Shown in pieces: positions 1 through 7,400 of a DNA stretch of 15,790 nucleotides. Both the position numbers and the translations under genes were made by a program. Position 1 is the first letter of the stretch; each line of letters starts with the position of its first letter. This DNA comes from Gallionella sp. (GTDB lineage Bacteria; Pseudomonadota; Gammaproteobacteria; Burkholderiales; Gallionellaceae): assembly GCA_017880945.1 (NCBI GenBank), contig JADGRM010000019.1, positions 1-15,790 of the forward strand, in the 5' to 3' direction. The notes under the pieces were generated by a model. That model had not been told where the DNA came from, made no database searches, and was given only the letters and a program-made list of their open reading frames with translations.

Positions 1-26
1 TTCGCGGGCATGGCCCGCTCCTACAA
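1..26 (-). repeat. REP-like palindromic element (Pseudomonas-type)
   Basis: A perfect 6-bp stem, GCGGGC (4-9) with GCCCGC (13-18), encloses a 3-nt loop and is followed by TCCTACAA. Read on the minus strand it is TTGTAGGAGC, then the stem, then GCGAA. This is the layout of REP elements dispersed by RAYT (REP-associated tyrosine) transposases, including the GTAG tetranucleotide at the head. The element is cut by the window edge, so a paired inverted copy (BIME) may lie outside. No RAYT gene is present here. Confidence 0.7.
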
Positions 27-50
27 AATGCAAACCATTGCCTCGTCGAG

Positions 51-79
51 TTGACATCAGAACGAACGTTCTCTACGAT
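51..79 (+). promoter_or_regulatory. Strong sigma-70-type promoter of the dinD-like gene
   Basis: A consensus -35 box TTGACA (51-56) is separated by exactly 17 bp from TACGAT (74-79), which matches the -10 consensus at four of six positions including the key A2 and T6. Transcription would start near 86, giving an untranslated leader of about 77 nt before the ATG at 163. The spacer contains the LexA-like palindrome described separately, so the promoter is placed to be strong but repressible. Confidence 0.75.
60..71 (+). promoter_or_regulatory. Non-canonical LexA (SOS) box GAACGAACGTTC
   Basis: The sequence has the form GAAC-N4-GTTC and lies wholly between the -35 and -10 boxes, where repressor binding would block RNA polymerase. 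It matches exactly the LexA motif reported for Sideroxydans lithotrophicus and relatives, which resembles the Bacillus site and differs from the classical betaproteobacterial CTGT-N8-ACAG. The downstream gene is a homologue of E. coli dinD, a known SOS gene, so position, sequence and target agree. LexA itself is not in this window. Confidence 0.75.
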
Positions 80-80
80 G

Positions 81-101
81 CGGTTGTCGTTTAGCCAACC
101 G
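81..101 (+). promoter_or_regulatory. Small hairpin in the dinD leader
   Basis: CGGTTG (81-86) pairs with CAACCG (96-101) across a 9-nt loop. It lies at or just after the expected transcription start and abuts the palindrome at 102-116. It may be only a weak leader hairpin; no function is visible. Confidence 0.3.
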
Positions 102-116
102 GTGACAATTTGTCAC
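102..116 (+). promoter_or_regulatory. Palindrome GTGACAATTTGTCAC in the dinD leader (possible operator)
   Basis: Two perfect 7-bp arms, GTGACAA (102-108) and TTGTCAC (110-116), flank a single central base. It sits in the transcribed leader, about 23 bases downstream of the -10 box and 46 bases before the start codon, as expected for an operator of a dimeric regulator. A closely matching palindrome of the same length and spacing lies inside the gene at 349-363. Both fit GTNACAAWTTGTNAC. The binding protein is unknown; autoregulation by the DNA-binding BRO-N domain is a guess. Confidence 0.45.
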
Positions 117-162
117 GGATTGAAATAACCCACATGGCATCCCTGAACCAGGAGTCCTGACA

Positions 163-999
163 ATGCAACCCCAGCCTGCCATCTTTGAAGAGCATGAAAT
201 CCGCCGCGTGTATGACGAGGCGACTGAGACGTGGTGGTTTTCGGTGGTGGATATCGTGCAGGTGTTGACCCAGCAGGCCGATTATCAGGCTGTTAGAAAC
301 TACTGGAAGGTGCTGAAGAACAGGCTGAGTAAAGAAGGAAGTGAACTGGTTACAAATTGTAACCAGTTGAAAATGACCGCTGAAGATGGCAAGCAGCGGC
401 TAACCGATGTTGCTACTGCCGAGACATTGTTGCGGCTGGTGCAGTCCGTGCCCAGCCCGAAGGCCGAGCCGATCAAGTTGTGGCTGGCGAAGGTGGGTTA
501 TGAGCGGATGCAGGAGCTGGCTGATCCCGCACTCTCGTTAGAGCGCGCACGCGAGACTTGGCAAAAGCACGGGCGCAGCGAGAAGTGGGTACAGCAGCGC
601 ATGACCGGGCAGGAGACGCGCAACAAACTGACCGATTATTGGGCGAACCACGACATTAAGGAGGGCGAGGAATACGCGATCCTCACCAATATCATTCATC
701 AGGAGTGGGGCGGGTTGGATGTGAAAGCGCACAAGGCGATGAAGGGTTTGAAGACGCAAAACCTGCGTGACCATATGAGCGAGGCGGAACTTATCTTTAC
801 TGCGCTGGCAGAATTATCTACGCGCCAGATTGCCGAGAGCGTGGATGCCACCGGCATGAACGAAAATGAGGCTGCGGCAAAAACCGGCGGTGGTATCGCC
901 GGTAATGCGCGCAAGGCGCTGGAAGCCAAGAGCGGCAAGCCGGTGGTGAGCAAAGAAAACTATTTGCCGCCTGCCAGGAAAAAATTAGGGAAGAAATAA
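163..999 (+). CDS. dinD: DinD-like protein with BRO-N domain (DNA damage-inducible protein D family)
   Basis: The 278-residue product has the length of E. coli DinD (274). Residues about 8-120 form a BRO-N/phage antirepressor-type DNA-binding domain, with WWFSVVDIVQVL near the start and a VTNCNQLK segment at 63-70. The C-terminal half matches DinD: AILTNIIHQEWGGLDVKAHK, then GLKTQNLRDHMSEAEL, corresponding to E. coli GGLDQKAIHQRKGLKKNQKILDHMGSTEL. E. coli DinD is SOS-induced and inhibits RecA-promoted strand exchange; transfer of that activity here is inference, because the N-terminal domain is closer to phage antirepressors. The start is supported by AGGAG at 150-154, eight bases upstream of the ATG. 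A LexA-like box lies inside the promoter. The gene stands alone between a REP element and a DUF3820 gene, as expected for an accessory gene. The lysine-rich tail (PPARKKLGKK) is typical of nucleic-acid-associated proteins. Confidence 0.82.
   Translation: MQPQPAIFEEHEIRRVYDEATETWWFSVVDIVQVLTQQADYQAVRNYWKVLKNRLSKEGSELVTNCNQLKMTAEDGKQRLTDVATAETLLRLVQSVPSPKAEPIKLWLAKVGYERMQELADPALSLERARETWQKHGRSEKWVQQRMTGQETRNKLTDYWANHDIKEGEEYAILTNIIHQEWGGLDVKAHKAMKGLKTQNLRDHMSEAELIFTALAELSTRQIAESVDATGMNENEAAAKTGGGIAGNARKALEAKSGKPVVSKENYLPPARKKLGKK
344..368. repeat. Perfect 12-bp inverted repeat inside dinD
   Basis: AACTGGTTACAA (344-355) and its exact reverse complement (357-368) flank a single central A at 356. 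The core GTTACAAATTGTAAC (349-363) matches the leader palindrome in design; the centres are 247 bp apart. It encodes residues E61-L69 (ELVTNCNQL), a segment I recall as conserved in BRO-family proteins, so coding constraint may explain part of the symmetry. Confidence 0.6.
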
Positions 1000-1071
1000 A
1001 ATCCAGAAGTACCAGGCGCGGATTGCTTTCTTGATTGCAAACGAACGAATTACCAGGGTCTGTTAATTGGG

Positions 1072-1284
1072 ATGAATCACGAACACTTGGAGCTGCTGGT
1101 CACGCGCGAGATGCCTTACGGGAAGTACAAGGGCCGCTTGATCGCCGACCTGCCGGGAAACTATCTCAACTGGTTCGCGCGCAAGGGCTTCCCGCCGGGC
1201 GAGCTCGGGCAGCTGCTGGCACTGATGCAGGAGCTGGATCACAACGGTCTGTCGTCCCTGCTCGATCCGCTGCGCAAGCGGTGA
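1072..1284 (+). CDS. DUF3820 family small protein (putative quorum-sensing-regulated virulence factor fold)
   Basis: This 70-residue protein carries the hallmark of the DUF3820/QSregVF_b family: MPYGKYKGRLIADLP at residues 14-28, then NYLNWFARKGFPPGELGQLL. The length is normal for the family, so the gene looks complete. The family name comes from a Pseudomonas structure; the biochemical role is not established, and I do not infer virulence here. The ATG at 1072 has only a poor ribosome-binding site (AGGG at 1055-1058, too distant), so initiation may be weak. It lies 72 bp after dinD on the same strand with no visible terminator between them, so read-through is possible. It converges with glnE, 72 bp away, and I find no convincing terminator hairpin in that gap. 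Confidence 0.75.
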   Translation: MNHEHLELLVTREMPYGKYKGRLIADLPGNYLNWFARKGFPPGELGQLLALMQELDHNGLSSLLDPLRKR

Positions 1285-1356
1285 TGTCCGGTGATAAATC
1301 TGCGGCGATCAATATTTACGGGCGTTCTGCTTATTGCTCCGGATTGTCCATGCGTT

Positions 1357-4300
1357 TCATTCCGTCGGGAACAGTATTTCCCATAACTGTCGGCTTGCGC
1401 CAGTGTCGATCTCGTCTTGTGCCACGCGGCAGGGTGTCTGATTGTTCAGACGCATCCGGTGTTGTGTCTGGCGCAAAGTGCGGTACAGCGTGCGGGTCTG
1501 TTCGGCGATCCCGACCGGGATCAGGCCAAGCTCGCCGGCGAGTTTGAGCAGCGCGAGGTTGCCGGCGTTGGCGGTCAACTGCGGGAATTGGTGGGCATAA
1601 GCCAGCACCAGGTATTGCACGATGAATTCGATGTCCACCATGCCGCCGCTGTCGTGCTTGATGTCGAACAGGCCGCTGTCATTCGGATGGCCGTCGTGCA
1701 TCTTCTGGCGCATGTCGAGTATCTCCTTGCGCAGCGTCGCAAGGTCGCGTTTTTGGCACAGCACCTGCTGGCGGATCTGCTCGAAGGCCGCGCCGACCCT
1801 GGCATCGCCCGCGCTGAAGCGGGCGCGCGTCAAGGCCTGATGTTCCCACACCCACGCTTCTTTTTGCTGGTACTCTGAAAATGCCGCGACCGAACTCACC
1901 AGCAAACCGCTCGCGCCGTTCGGGCGCAGGCGCAGGTCGGTTTCATACAGACGCCCCGATGAGGTGTAGCTGCTCAGCATCGTGTTGATGCGTTGCGCCA
2001 GTCGCGCGTAGTTTTCCTGCGCATCGGGATGGTCGTCGTCATACAAAAAGATCAGGTCGAGATCGGAGGCGTAGCCCAGCTCTCTGCCGCCCAGTTTGCC
2101 ATACGCGATGATCGCGAATCTTGCATCGTCGCGGTGGCGCTTGCGCGTGTTCACCCAGCATAATTTCAGCACGTGGCGCAGCATCAGATCGGCCAGGTCG
2201 CTGAGGTGATCGCTGAGCTTTTCCAGCGGCAACATGCCCTGCAGATCCATCGCCAGCAGATAAAAGACCTGCTCCTGCTGGGCATGGCGCAGCACATCCA
2301 GTTGCCGCTCGGTGTCTCCGGCACAGTCGTCGAGGCGGGTTTGCAATTCCAGGTCGATGTGTTGCCACTGCGGCGGCTGATACATCTCGCGCGCATCCAG
2401 CAGTTCGTCGAACAGGGCCGGGTGCTGCGTCAAATATTCGCTTGCCCAGCTGCTGGCGGAGACCAGCGCGGTGAGGCGCTCCAACGCCTGCGGATATTCG
2501 GCCAGAAAGGCGAGATACGCGGCGCGGCGGCTGACGGCATCCAGCAGGGTCAGCAGTCTGGACAGCGTTGCGTCGGGATCGTCGTGTTGTGCGCTCAGGG
2601 CGATGAATTGCGGCACCAATTTGTCCAGCCGCTGCCGGCTCAGCTCGGGCAATTGCCGGTAACGATTGCCGGCGCGCAGTTGCTGCAAGAGCTTTGCGCT
2701 GTCATTCGCAGCGTGATAGCCCAAGCTTGTCAGCTGAGTGTTCAGTTCGTCATCGCTGATGCCTTCGCGCCACAATTGCGCATCGCTTTGTCCTTCATTC
2801 TGCGCGCCGAAGATCTGTTCGAATTGCCGGCTGACCAGCGCGCGATGCTGATCGAGTTCGTTCAGTAGCGCGGCGTAATCTGCATAGCCCATCGCATCGG
2901 CGATGATCTGCCGGTCCTCTGTGTTCTCGGGCAATTCCTGGGTCTGCTGGTCATCGAGGTATTGCAGGCGGTGTTCCAGATCGCGCAGGAATACATAGGC
3001 GGCATCGAGGTCGGCGACGATCTGTTTGCCGAGTTGCCCGTTCGCGGCGAGCACTTGCAACACGCGCCGGGTCGGCAGCACCCGCAGCCTGGCATCCTGC
3101 CCGCCGCGTATCAGCTGGAATACCTGCGCGGTGAATTCGATCTCGCGGATGCCGCCCGGGCCGAGCTTGATGTTGTTGAGACGGTCGCGGCGCAGCACTT
3201 CCTGGCGGATCTGCGCGTGCAGGCGGCGCATCGAATCGATCGCGCCGAAGTCGAGGTATTTGCGGAACACGAACGGTTGCACCAGCTGTGCCAGTTCGTT
3301 AACGTAAAATTCGCGCAGCGATTCGTTTGCCTCCTCGCCCGCAGGGATTGAAGAGAGCCTTTCTCGTTCGCCTCCTCGCCCGTTTGCGGGAGAGGATTGA
3401 GGAGAGGGGATTTTCATCGGGAGAGGGTTGGGGATAACCCGCGACTTAGCTGCGGTCTTTTGCAGCTTAGTCGAATGGCTATAACCAATGACTTGACCAG
3501 CGTCCTTTGCTGGGTTAGTCAGATGGCTAGTAGTCATATCAGTTGTTTCATCCAGAGGGAAGCGGGCCGGTGCCACGACGCGCGCCTTGATCCAGGCGTA
3601 ACGTTCCCATTCGCGTCCCTGGCTGACCAGATATTCTTCCAGTGCGGCGTAGCTGGTCACCAGCGGGCCGCTCTCGCCATAGGGGCGCAGCCGCATGTCC
3701 ACGCGGAACACGTAGCCGTCGGCGGTGAGTTCGTTGATCATGTTGATCAGGCGGCGGCCCAGGCGGGAGAAGAATTCATGGTTGCTCAGACTGTGCGCGC
3801 CGTCGGTCTGCCCGTCTTCCGGATAGACGAAGATCAGGTCGATATCCGAAGAGACGTTCAGCTCTTCGCCGCCCAGCTTGCCCATGCCGATGACCAGCAG
3901 TTCCTGCGCTGTTCCGCTGGATTCGCCGATCGGGCTGCCGAACAGCTGCAGCAGGGATTTCATCAGGCAGGCCTGCGCATGCTGCACGCAGATTTCGGCC
4001 AGCGCGGTCATGGTATGCATCACTTCGTTCAGGTCTGCCAGCCCGTTGAGGTCGCGCAGGATCAGCTTGACCATCACCTGTTTGCGCAATTGGCGCACGG
4101 TCCGCGCCAGTTCGGCTTCGTCGTTAAACGTAGATGTCGCATGAGCGACACCTTCGTCCCCTCCCCTGATTGCGGGGGAGGGTTGTGGGTCGAGTCCGGT
4201 CTGCTGCAGCGCAGCCTGCATTTCAGCGCGGTCGAACGGGGTAGTGTAATTATTTTGCAACCAATCCAGCAGTGCCGGGTCTATTTCGAGTACTCGTTTC

Positions 4301-4374
4301 GCATAACGACTGCAGTGCAGCGTCTTTTGCAGCAGGTCGCTGAAGGTCGCGGGCGGTGAGTTTTCGATATTCAT
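1357..4374 (-). CDS. glnE: Bifunctional glutamine synthetase adenylyltransferase / adenylyl-removing enzyme
   Basis: GlnE adds AMP to glutamine synthetase under nitrogen excess and removes it under limitation, guided by PII proteins. Both nucleotidyltransferase domains are present. The N-terminal adenylyl-removing domain has GMGKLGGEELNVSSDIDLIF (residues 163-182, metal ligands D177 and D179). The C-terminal adenylyl-transferring domain has YGKLGGRELGYASDLDLIF (D771 and D773). The helical part following the first domain has QPFVFRKYLDFGAID (366-380) and LGPGGIREIEF (404-414). At 1005 residues it is longer than E. coli GlnE (946). The excess sits in two places: residues about 61-83, and about 271-352 between WIKARVVAPA and NELAQLVQPF. 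Both contain translated repeat elements (listed separately), yet the frame stays open. The ribosome-binding site is weak (AAGCAGA). It is divergent from yhdP and convergent with the DUF3820 gene. Confidence 0.96.
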   Translation of the reverse strand: MNIENSPPATFSDLLQKTLHCSRYAKRVLEIDPALLDWLQNNYTTPFDRAEMQAALQQTGLDPQPSPAIRGGDEGVAHATSTFNDEAELARTVRQLRKQVMVKLILRDLNGLADLNEVMHTMTALAEICVQHAQACLMKSLLQLFGSPIGESSGTAQELLVIGMGKLGGEELNVSSDIDLIFVYPEDGQTDGAHSLSNHEFFSRLGRRLINMINELTADGYVFRVDMRLRPYGESGPLVTSYAALEEYLVSQGREWERYAWIKARVVAPARFPLDETTDMTTSHLTNPAKDAGQVIGYSHSTKLQKTAAKSRVIPNPLPMKIPSPQSSPANGRGGERERLSSIPAGEEANESLREFYVNELAQLVQPFVFRKYLDFGAIDSMRRLHAQIRQEVLRRDRLNNIKLGPGGIREIEFTAQVFQLIRGGQDARLRVLPTRRVLQVLAANGQLGKQIVADLDAAYVFLRDLEHRLQYLDDQQTQELPENTEDRQIIADAMGYADYAALLNELDQHRALVSRQFEQIFGAQNEGQSDAQLWREGISDDELNTQLTSLGYHAANDSAKLLQQLRAGNRYRQLPELSRQRLDKLVPQFIALSAQHDDPDATLSRLLTLLDAVSRRAAYLAFLAEYPQALERLTALVSASSWASEYLTQHPALFDELLDAREMYQPPQWQHIDLELQTRLDDCAGDTERQLDVLRHAQQEQVFYLLAMDLQGMLPLEKLSDHLSDLADLMLRHVLKLCWVNTRKRHRDDARFAIIAYGKLGGRELGYASDLDLIFLYDDDHPDAQENYARLAQRINTMLSSYTSSGRLYETDLRLRPNGASGLLVSSVAAFSEYQQKEAWVWEHQALTRARFSAGDARVGAAFEQIRQQVLCQKRDLATLRKEILDMRQKMHDGHPNDSGLFDIKHDSGGMVDIEFIVQYLVLAYAHQFPQLTANAGNLALLKLAGELGLIPVGIAEQTRTLYRTLRQTQHRMRLNNQTPCRVAQDEIDTGASRQLWEILFPTE
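3329..3430. repeat. Purine/pyrimidine-rich intergenic-type repeat inside glnE
   Basis: The direct repeat GCCTCCTCGCCCG occurs at 3329-3341 and 3370-3382. It is followed by runs of the GGGAGAGG/GGAGAGGGG type at about 3388-3427. Such CCTCTCCC-N-GGGAGAGG sequences are common dispersed intergenic repeats in proteobacteria. Here they are read through in frame as residues about 315-349 of GlnE (PSPQSSPANGRGGE and surroundings), a segment with no counterpart that I recognise in other GlnE proteins. Confidence 0.6.
3443..3537. repeat. Two tandem hairpin repeats of 47-48 bp inside glnE
   Basis: Unit 1 (3443-3489) and unit 2 (3490-3537) share the frame GACTT, a 5-bp stem, CTTTTGC or CTTTGC, TTAGTC, ATGGCTA. 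In unit 1 the stem is GCTGC/GCAGC (flanked by GACTTA and TTAGTC); in unit 2 it is CCAGC/GCTGG. The stems therefore differ in sequence but keep pairing, which suggests selection for a hairpin or shuffling of a structured element. They are translated as GlnE residues about 280-311. Confidence 0.6.
4159..4182. repeat. Short palindromic repeat remnant inside glnE
   Basis: CCCTCCCC (4159-4166) and GGGGAGGG (4175-4182) form an 8-bp inverted repeat around an 8-nt loop. It is the same kind of G/C-rich intergenic repeat as at 3329-3430. It is translated in frame as GlnE residues about 64-73 (QPSPAIRGGD), in the N-terminal region before the first catalytic domain. Confidence 0.5.
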
Positions 4375-4481
4375 GGTCTGCTTAAGTTAGAATACGCATT
4401 GTCAAACGATTGTAAGTCCTGGCGATTATATGTCGCAGCAAAAGATATGGCGCGTTTGCGCAGCCTATTTATAAATTATAG
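4375..4481. promoter_or_regulatory. Divergent glnE/yhdP promoter region
   Basis: This 107-bp AT-rich gap must hold promoters for both genes. On the plus strand TATTTATAAATTATA (4466-4480) ends one base before the yhdP ATG and could supply a -10 box for a nearly leaderless message. On the minus strand TTGACA (complement of 4400-4405) and TATAAT (complement of 4425-4430) occur, but neither has a well-spaced partner. I cannot fix either promoter with confidence. Confidence 0.35.
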
Positions 4482-7400
4482 ATGTTGAATCCTCTTCCCG
4501 GCCGCATGCTCTGGCGCAGTTTTAACTGGCTGACGCGATTTGTCATCGTTGTGTTGGCAACCGTTGTCGTGCTTGTCGCACTGACCATCATGTCCCTGCG
4601 CTATTTGCTATTGCCCGATATCGAGCAGTATCACGACCAGATCACCGCTTTTTTGGCAGCGGCGATAGGTAATCCGGTCACCATCGGCAAGATCGAAGGC
4701 GATTGGCAGGGCTTTCAGCCGCACCTTGATTTTTCCGATGTGCGCATCCTGGATGAGCAGCGCCAACCCGCCCTGGTGCTGAAAGGGGTCAGTACCAGCG
4801 TATCGTGGATGTCGTTGTTTACTGCGCAGCTGCGGCTGGCCAGTCTGGAAATCGATCAGCCGGAGCTGCTGATACGTCGCGATGTGCATGGGGGAATCTT
4901 TATCGGCGGCGTGGCACTTTCTAAAAAAGGCGGCGATAACGATTGGTCCGATTGGCTGTTGCACCAGTCGCGCATGGTGGTGCGCGACGCGCTGATCGTG
5001 TGGGTGGACGAGTTTCGCGATGCCCCGCCACTTGTTTTGCGGAAGGTGAATTTTCGGATCGAGAGCCTGTTCAGTCATCATCGTTTTGCCTTGCGCGCCT
5101 TGCCGCCCGAGGATCTGGCGACGCCGCTGGATGTGCGCGGCGATTTTTACGGAACAAGTTTTCATGAACTGGAAAATTGGCACGGCAATATCTTCACGCA
5201 GCTCGACTTTACCGATATAACGGCGTGGCGGAAGTGGCTGGACTTGCCCAAAGAGTTCAGTCAAGGACGCGGCGCATTGCGTGGCTGGCTGAATGTCGAA
5301 GGGGGCAAGGTTACCGGAGTCACTGCGGATATGGCGCTGTATAACGTGGTGGCCAAGCTGGCAGAAGATACACCGGAAATGGTGTTGACCAACTTGCACG
5401 GTCGCGCCGCATGGCAGGAAGTGAAGGGCGGTTTCGAGGTTTCCACACAGGGTCTGGCGCTGCGATTGCAAAACGGCATCGAGCTGCATCACACGGATTT
5501 TTATTTTCGCACTGCCAAAGCCGACAAAGAGCAACCGGGCGGTGGTGAGCTTCGCGCCAACTTGTTGCAATTGGACGGCCTTGTCAGCCTGGCAAAATAC
5601 CTGCCGCTGCAAGCGGATCTGCGTTCCGGGCTGGATGCATACGCACCAAGCGGTCGCGTGACTGATTTGGGTGTGGCATGGCAAGGCACTCTCGAAAAAC
5701 CGGATAACTTCAAAATCAAGGGCCGCTTCGACAACCTTGCTGTTCGTCAGGTCGGTAAAATGCCCGGCTTTTCCGGCTTTACTGCGGACGTTGATGGCAG
5801 CGATGCAAGTGGCAGTCTGAATATCGATGCCCATAAGATGGTCGTGGATGCGCCGGGCGTGATGCGGGAGCCGGTGCCTTTTGCTGCCTTGACGGGCCAG
5901 ATCGGTTGGCAACGCAGGCATGGTGAATTGTCGATTACGATCAACAACGTCGCGGTCGCCAACGATGATCTGGCAGGCAAAGTGCATGGCAGTTATCAGA
6001 CGCAGGCCGGAACCCTGGGCGTGCTGGATCTGACGGCCAATCTGACGCGTGGCGATATCAGGCGCGCTGCCCGCTATACCCCGCTGATCGCGCTGAACAA
6101 GGAAGGAAACGACTGGTTGAACGGCGCATTGCAGGCGGGACACACCGAAGATTTCCATCTGCGCATCAAGGGCAATTTGAGCGACTTCCCTCTGGATGGA
6201 ACCAAGGACACCCTGTTCGAGATCGGCGGGCATGCGCAGGATGCGGTGCTGGAATTCGACAAGGATTGGCCGCGCATCGAAAATATCTCCGGTGAATTTT
6301 TGATACGCGGCAACAAGCTGGAAGTGAAATCGCCATCGGCAACCATGGCCGGTGCCCGCCTGCAGAATGTGACCGTCACTTTGCCGGACATGATGAGCAA
6401 GGATCTGCCGCTGGAGATAAAGGGCGAGGCTGTTGCGGCGAGCAATGTGCTGTTGCAATTCATCCAGAAGAGTCCGGTGCGCGGATACATAGACGGTTTT
6501 ACTGATGGTATGCGCGCCAGCGGCAACGGGCATCTGGATCTGTTCTTGCACATACCGTTGCTGGGCAGCAATCCGGTCAAAGTGGCCGGCACTGTCACCG
6601 TGCAGGATAACGATATCGACTTGGGCGAAGGTGTGCCCCTGTTGCGCAAGACACGCGGTGCGCTGTCGTTCACCGAATCGGGTATGCAAACCAAGGGAGT
6701 TTCGGCGGAGATATTGGGCGGGACAGCCAACATCAATATGCAGACCGGCGAAGGCGGGGCGGTTCATGCAACCGCGCAAGGACATATCAATCTCGATGTG
6801 TTGCGCAAAAACTCGCCGCTGCCGCTGCTGAATTATTTGCATGGCGGCGCGGCGTGGGATGCAGATATCAGCGTGAAGAAAAAATCCGCACAGGTCATCA
6901 TCAATTCCGATTTGCAGGGGATCAGTTCCACGTTGCCGCAACCTTTTGCCAAATCCGCCAACGAGCCCATGCGGTTGCGGGTGAAAAGGAAACCTGTCCT
7001 GCAAACCCTGCGCGGGACAGTCACTCGAACAGCCGCCGGTGTTATGCCGGCCGACCAATTCACCATCACCGCGAAACTCGGCAAGCTGTTGTATGCGGAT
7101 CTGATGGGCGGTTTAGAGGACGGTTCGAGTGTGATCGATAGCGGCACGATCACTTTTGGCGAGCCAGGCACCCCGGCTGTCACCAGGAAGGTGAGAGGGT
7201 CACGGAGGACCAAAGCCGGCCCCCTTCGATCCTTCGACAAGCTCAGGACAGGCCAAGGCTCAGGACAGGCTTCGACTGGGCTCGGGACAGGCGTGTGGCT
7301 GGTCGGTACCTTGCCGGAGCTTTCGATGCAAGGTTGGGGAGGTTTGACAGGCGGCGAGGGAAAATCAGGACCGGCAGTTTCTATCGCCGGAGTAAACCTG

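Noticed and set aside
163..999. dinD-like gene as part of a prophage or a defence island
   Set aside because: BRO-N domains are common in phages, but no integrase, capsid, restriction or toxin gene and no attachment site is visible nearby; the surroundings are housekeeping genes.
1037..1053. GAACGAATTACC near the DUF3820 gene as a second LexA box
   Set aside because: Only one half-site (GAACGAA) matches; the GTTC half is absent.
1285..1356. Possible bidirectional terminator between the DUF3820 gene and glnE
   Set aside because: I found no stem of useful length followed by a T-run on either strand.
1035..1547. A 170-codon plus-strand frame overlapping the DUF3820 gene and the glnE 3' end
   Set aside because: It overlaps a frame with a clear family motif, its translation is low-complexity (Arg, Ala, Gly, Ser), and it runs into glnE antisense.
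3397..4359. A 320-codon plus-strand open frame opposite glnE
   Set aside because: It mirrors the GlnE catalytic domain and its repeat insertions, and has no independent evidence of coding.
4608..7058. A very long open frame (816 codons) on the minus strand, antisense to yhdP
   Set aside because: It has no recognisable domain, is rich in His, Gln and Arg as expected of a mirror frame, and lies wholly within a well-supported gene. Long antisense frames are common opposite GC-rich genes with biased codons.
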